Source: Davidsoniella eucalypti
Lineage: Eukaryota > Ascomycota > Sordariomycetes > Microascales > Ceratocystidaceae
DNA: 18,925 bases
NCBI GenBank assembly: GCA_004009845.1
Contig: RMBW01000236.1
Coordinates: 25,008-43,932 of the forward strand
Direction: 5' to 3'
Made by a program: the position numbers and the translations under genes. The notes under the pieces were generated by a model. The model was not told the origin of the DNA and did no database searches. It saw nothing but the letters and a program-made list of their open reading frames with translations. How positions within the stretch are numbered: position 1 is the first letter of the stretch; each line of letters begins with the position of its first letter. Shown here piece after piece: positions 17,010-18,925 of the stretch.

Positions 17010-17267
17010 TAACAAGCGGACTGGTAGGGGCAAGCCTTGTAGGAGGAAGGCTTGGACAGGGGGCAGACTGTTTAGGCAGAGTCTGGACAGGATAGGGGCA
17101 AACGGAGACGGTGTTTGGACAAAGAGGAGTAGAAAGCAAGCGGACGGCTTGGACAGAAGAGAGGGCAAGCGGACGGCTTGGACAGGATAGGGGGCAAGCA
17201 GACGGCTTGGACAGAAGTAAATTCAGCGAGCAGATGCTCGGACAAAGAGGCAAGCGGATGCTTGGAC
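17010..17267 (-). repeat. Leader hairpin-unit array, copy D
   Basis: This is a tandem GTCCAAGC-type array with short inverted repeats. On the minus strand the units include CGAGC/GCTCG (about 17226-17240), CAAGC/GCTTG, CAAAC/GTTTG and CAGAC/GTCTG. A longer stem, CAAGCCTT/AAGGCTTG, lies at about 17031-17056. Confidence 0.85.
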
Positions 17268-17281
17268 ATGATATAGAAGTT

Positions 17282-17292
17282 ATCGGTCTCAA
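17282..17292 (-). promoter_or_regulatory. Candidate primer-binding site, copy D (LTR lost)
   Basis: On the minus strand TTGAGACCGAT is followed by AACTTC, as in copy A. The upstream LTR is missing and LINE sequence follows at 17296. Confidence 0.65.
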
Positions 17293-17295
17293 AAT

Positions 17296-17508
17296 AACAC
17301 CATCGTTGGTCACTTCCTCAACTCGACCCCAGTTTCTCCCCCCTATTCCTGTTTTTTTCAGAAATACTAGCAAGGCTTGCTGGTGCTTCGCCTTACTGAA
17401 TAGATCTTCCATCTTTATCTCACCATCGCAGACGTCTTTCAACTCTTGTCTTTGCTCAAGCCACATATCACAGTCCAACACCAAGTGCTGAATAGTTTCA
17501 ATGTCCCG
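17296..17508 (-). pseudogene. LINE ORF2 C-terminal fragment, site 2
   Basis: On the minus strand this corresponds to about 16498-16710 of the plus-strand LINE: the last Cys of the zinc finger (LVLDCDMWLEQRQELKDVCDGE), then KQQALLVFL-like and NWGRVEEVTNDGV, with only a few substitutions. It ends abruptly at the primer-binding site of copy D, so the ORF2 stop, 3' UTR and poly-A are absent. At 17508 it meets a short filler and then the LINE 5' UTR on the opposite strand. Confidence 0.83.
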
Positions 17509-17530
17509 TACTCATCACAGACGTCTTTCA
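17509..17530. other. Filler DNA at LINE inversion junction
   Basis: Together with 17531, positions 17513-17530 repeat 17424-17442 with one mismatch (19 nt) in the same orientation. This suggests the filler was copied from the nearby ORF2 sequence during insertion or repair. Confidence 0.55.
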
Positions 17531-18925
17531 ATACTTTTCCACAAGTGGTACCTTTCAACCATTTCTGACCCAAATCATCTCAATCTACCTTTAAAATACG
17601 CGCCTCATCCGTACGACTCTTTTGATACTGGATGCACCATGGCGCGACCAACACTCGCGGTGCTGTCGTCGATGGAAGTCGACGATATTTGTATGGGAGA
17701 CCCCGCTTCTCAAAATTTTTCGTCAGACTCTCTCTGCCTTGTCCCCACTCCAAATCACGGGACTGAAACCCTAACCCCAACCAACACAAAAACCACCGTT
17801 AAACGTGGTTTCGAGGAGGTAGAGCTACCGAGCTCCCCTCCAGTCCCCCAAAAAAAATTCCAGGAGGCTAAGGGCCTGAAAGCTTCACGCTGGGTCGGTC
17901 CTGACAACACGGACGCTCTCATTGCCGCCTCTGTCGCAGTGATGTTGCGTGAGGCCGCAACCCTGGTTTCTCTCAACCGCAAATTTGAGACTTTTCAGCT
18001 GTCGATTGCTCAGCAGCTGGCTGATCTGGACATCCCAGATACGCCATCGCCGCTACCAAAGCAAAAGGCGATTGAAGCTGCGCCCGCAAGCGTGGTTGCC
18101 TCATCCAAGGCACTGTTCTCTGCTGTGGTCAAGGCCACTCAAACCACACAAATCACACCAGCGCTGCCGAAGAAGGCAGACATCGATAATAACAACAAAA
18201 AGAAGAACAAGAAGAAGAAGAAGGCTCCTGCATCTTCCGTCACTGAGCCGACAAAGGCTGTCACTGACGCCACGTCTTCACCTGCGGAGACTGCTACCAC
18301 TGCGCCGCCCAAGACTACAACTATCTCAACAACAAAATCGTCGCAAGCTACCGAAGCGACGCCCCCTACAAAACCGCAAGCCGCGGCCCCAGATGCCTCC
18401 GATGAAGGCTGGCAGAAGGTGACCCGCCCTAAACGTCCAAGCCCCTCTGTTAAGACTACACAGAGCACCACGCTGATGCTTATCGGTGGTGGCAAGATTC
18501 CTTCCCCCAAGCACATACGTGACTTGGTTAACTATGACGGAAAGATGAAAGCCATTGAGGTTTGGACCTCACGTAAAAACAATGTCATGATCAAGTGCTG
18601 CAGCGAGACGGCCAAGCGCCACCTGCTCTCAACCAAGACCACGTGGCTTGCAAAACTGCGCCCCCTCGGCTGGAAGGACTGCGTGGAACCGGAAGACTGG
18701 CAACGGCTGGTCATGCACGGCGTCCCCAAGTCCGAAGTCGCGAACTTCGCGAAGGAGTTCGCCTACAGCAATGGCATCAAGCCGCTGGAGTTGACCCGAG
18801 TCTTGGGCAAACCAAAGAAGGACTAACAGTGCGTATCCGTCGTATTCACTGTACGAACCCAACAAGAAGCGAAGCACTGCCTGACTCAGCCAGTCCACTT
18901 CGCCGCGAAGCATGTCACCATCGTT
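17531..18925 (+). mobile_element. LINE 5' part (5' UTR and ORF1), site 2, continues past the window
   Basis: The 5' UTR of 108 nt (17531-17638) has the same length and start as in site 1, followed by ORF1. It is head to head with the minus-strand ORF2 fragment at 17296-17508. Confidence 0.78.
17639..18925 (+). pseudogene. LINE ORF1 (gag-like protein) with an in-frame stop, site 2
   Basis: The start at 17639 (MARPTLAVLSSMEVDD) is shared with site 1. The layout is the same (N-terminal Ser/Pro region, helical segment, Lys-rich patch at about 18185-18225, Thr/Ala/Pro linker, GWQKVTRPKRP), and this copy continues into TLMLIGGGKIPSPKHIRDLV, MIKCCSETAKRHLLSTKTTWL and MHGVPKSEVANFAKEF. That C-terminal region resembles the RNA-binding part of LINE ORF1 proteins. 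A TAA at 18824-18826 stops it after 395 codons. The same frame then stays open to the window end and still looks like the family (SVVFTVRTQQEAKHCL), so the TAA is probably a nonsense mutation. CCHC knuckles, if present, lie beyond the window. Confidence 0.73.

Larger units (their letters stand above)
16903..17295 (-). mobile_element. Chromovirus copy D: leader and start of gag only
   Basis: On the minus strand this holds the primer-binding site, hairpin-repeat leader and the first 27 or so codons of gag. It is closest to copy A, sharing the unusual leader units CAAAC/GTTTG, CAGAC/GTCTG and CGAGC/GCTCG and nearly the same Gag N-terminus. Gag is cut by the poly-A end of the LINE. The other end stops 1 nt past the start of the leader, with no LTR, and abuts a minus-strand LINE ORF2 fragment. 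Confidence 0.82.

Noticed and set aside
1..18925. A host gene, bacterial operon, rRNA or conventional tRNA gene
   Set aside because: Every conserved coding block is explained by chromovirus or LINE proteins, and no host-like gene, Shine-Dalgarno pattern or rRNA was recognised.

Overview
The window is a eukaryotic, probably fungal, transposon graveyard: nested and rearranged retrotransposons, with no host gene that I can recognise. I infer a fungus because the Ty3/gypsy elements carry a chromodomain at the C-terminus of integrase (chromovirus type), their primer-binding site looks self-priming as in Tf1, and the LINE pieces carry an RNase H domain and zinc finger like Tad1/I-type elements. I cannot name the species.

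Layout. (1) 1-840: minus-strand protease/RT fragment of a chromovirus (copy E), running off the left edge. (2) 841-6907: plus-strand chromovirus A, with a 179-bp 5' LTR, primer-binding site, hairpin-repeat leader, gag, protease, RT, RNase H, integrase and chromodomain. It has several frame breaks and no 3' LTR. (3) 6908-8221: minus-strand 3' end of copy B (3' LTR, polypurine tract, 3' UTR, end of integrase). (4) 8222-8578: plus-strand LTR and leader of copy F, joined by its U3 tip to B's integrase. (5) A single N at 8579. (6) 8580-14668: minus-strand copy C, nearly complete but without a 3' LTR. Its first 898 bp repeat B's integrase end. (7) 14669-15579: LINE 5' UTR and ORF1, minus strand. (8) 15580-16902: LINE 3' end (RNase H, zinc finger, T-rich 3' UTR, poly-A), plus strand. 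(9) 16903-17295: start of gag and leader of chromovirus D, minus strand. (10) 17296-17508: LINE ORF2 fragment, minus strand. (11) 17531-18925: LINE 5' UTR and ORF1, plus strand, running off the right edge.

How it works as a system. Comparing the diverged copies (A/D against B/C/F) shows conserved RNA-level features of the chromovirus family. An 11-nt stretch downstream of the TATA box is exactly complementary to the primer-binding site 2 nt past the LTR, as expected for self-primed reverse transcription. The leader is an array of short hairpins whose stems change in a compensatory way. Gag begins with a hydrophobic segment followed by a strongly conserved N-terminal region. Gag ends in GGATTTT-TAG, followed at 5-6 nt by a hairpin with compensatory changes and an identical loop, with pol open in the -1 frame: a good candidate for programmed -1 frameshifting. 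The LINE pieces form two head-to-head 5' inversions that share the same 5' terminus, as predicted for twin priming.

Almost every coding region is broken by frameshifts, so these copies are probably non-autonomous. The 3'/integrase/chromodomain part of C is the longest intact catalytic block. The N at 8579 and the adjacent 898-bp duplication may mark an assembly error.
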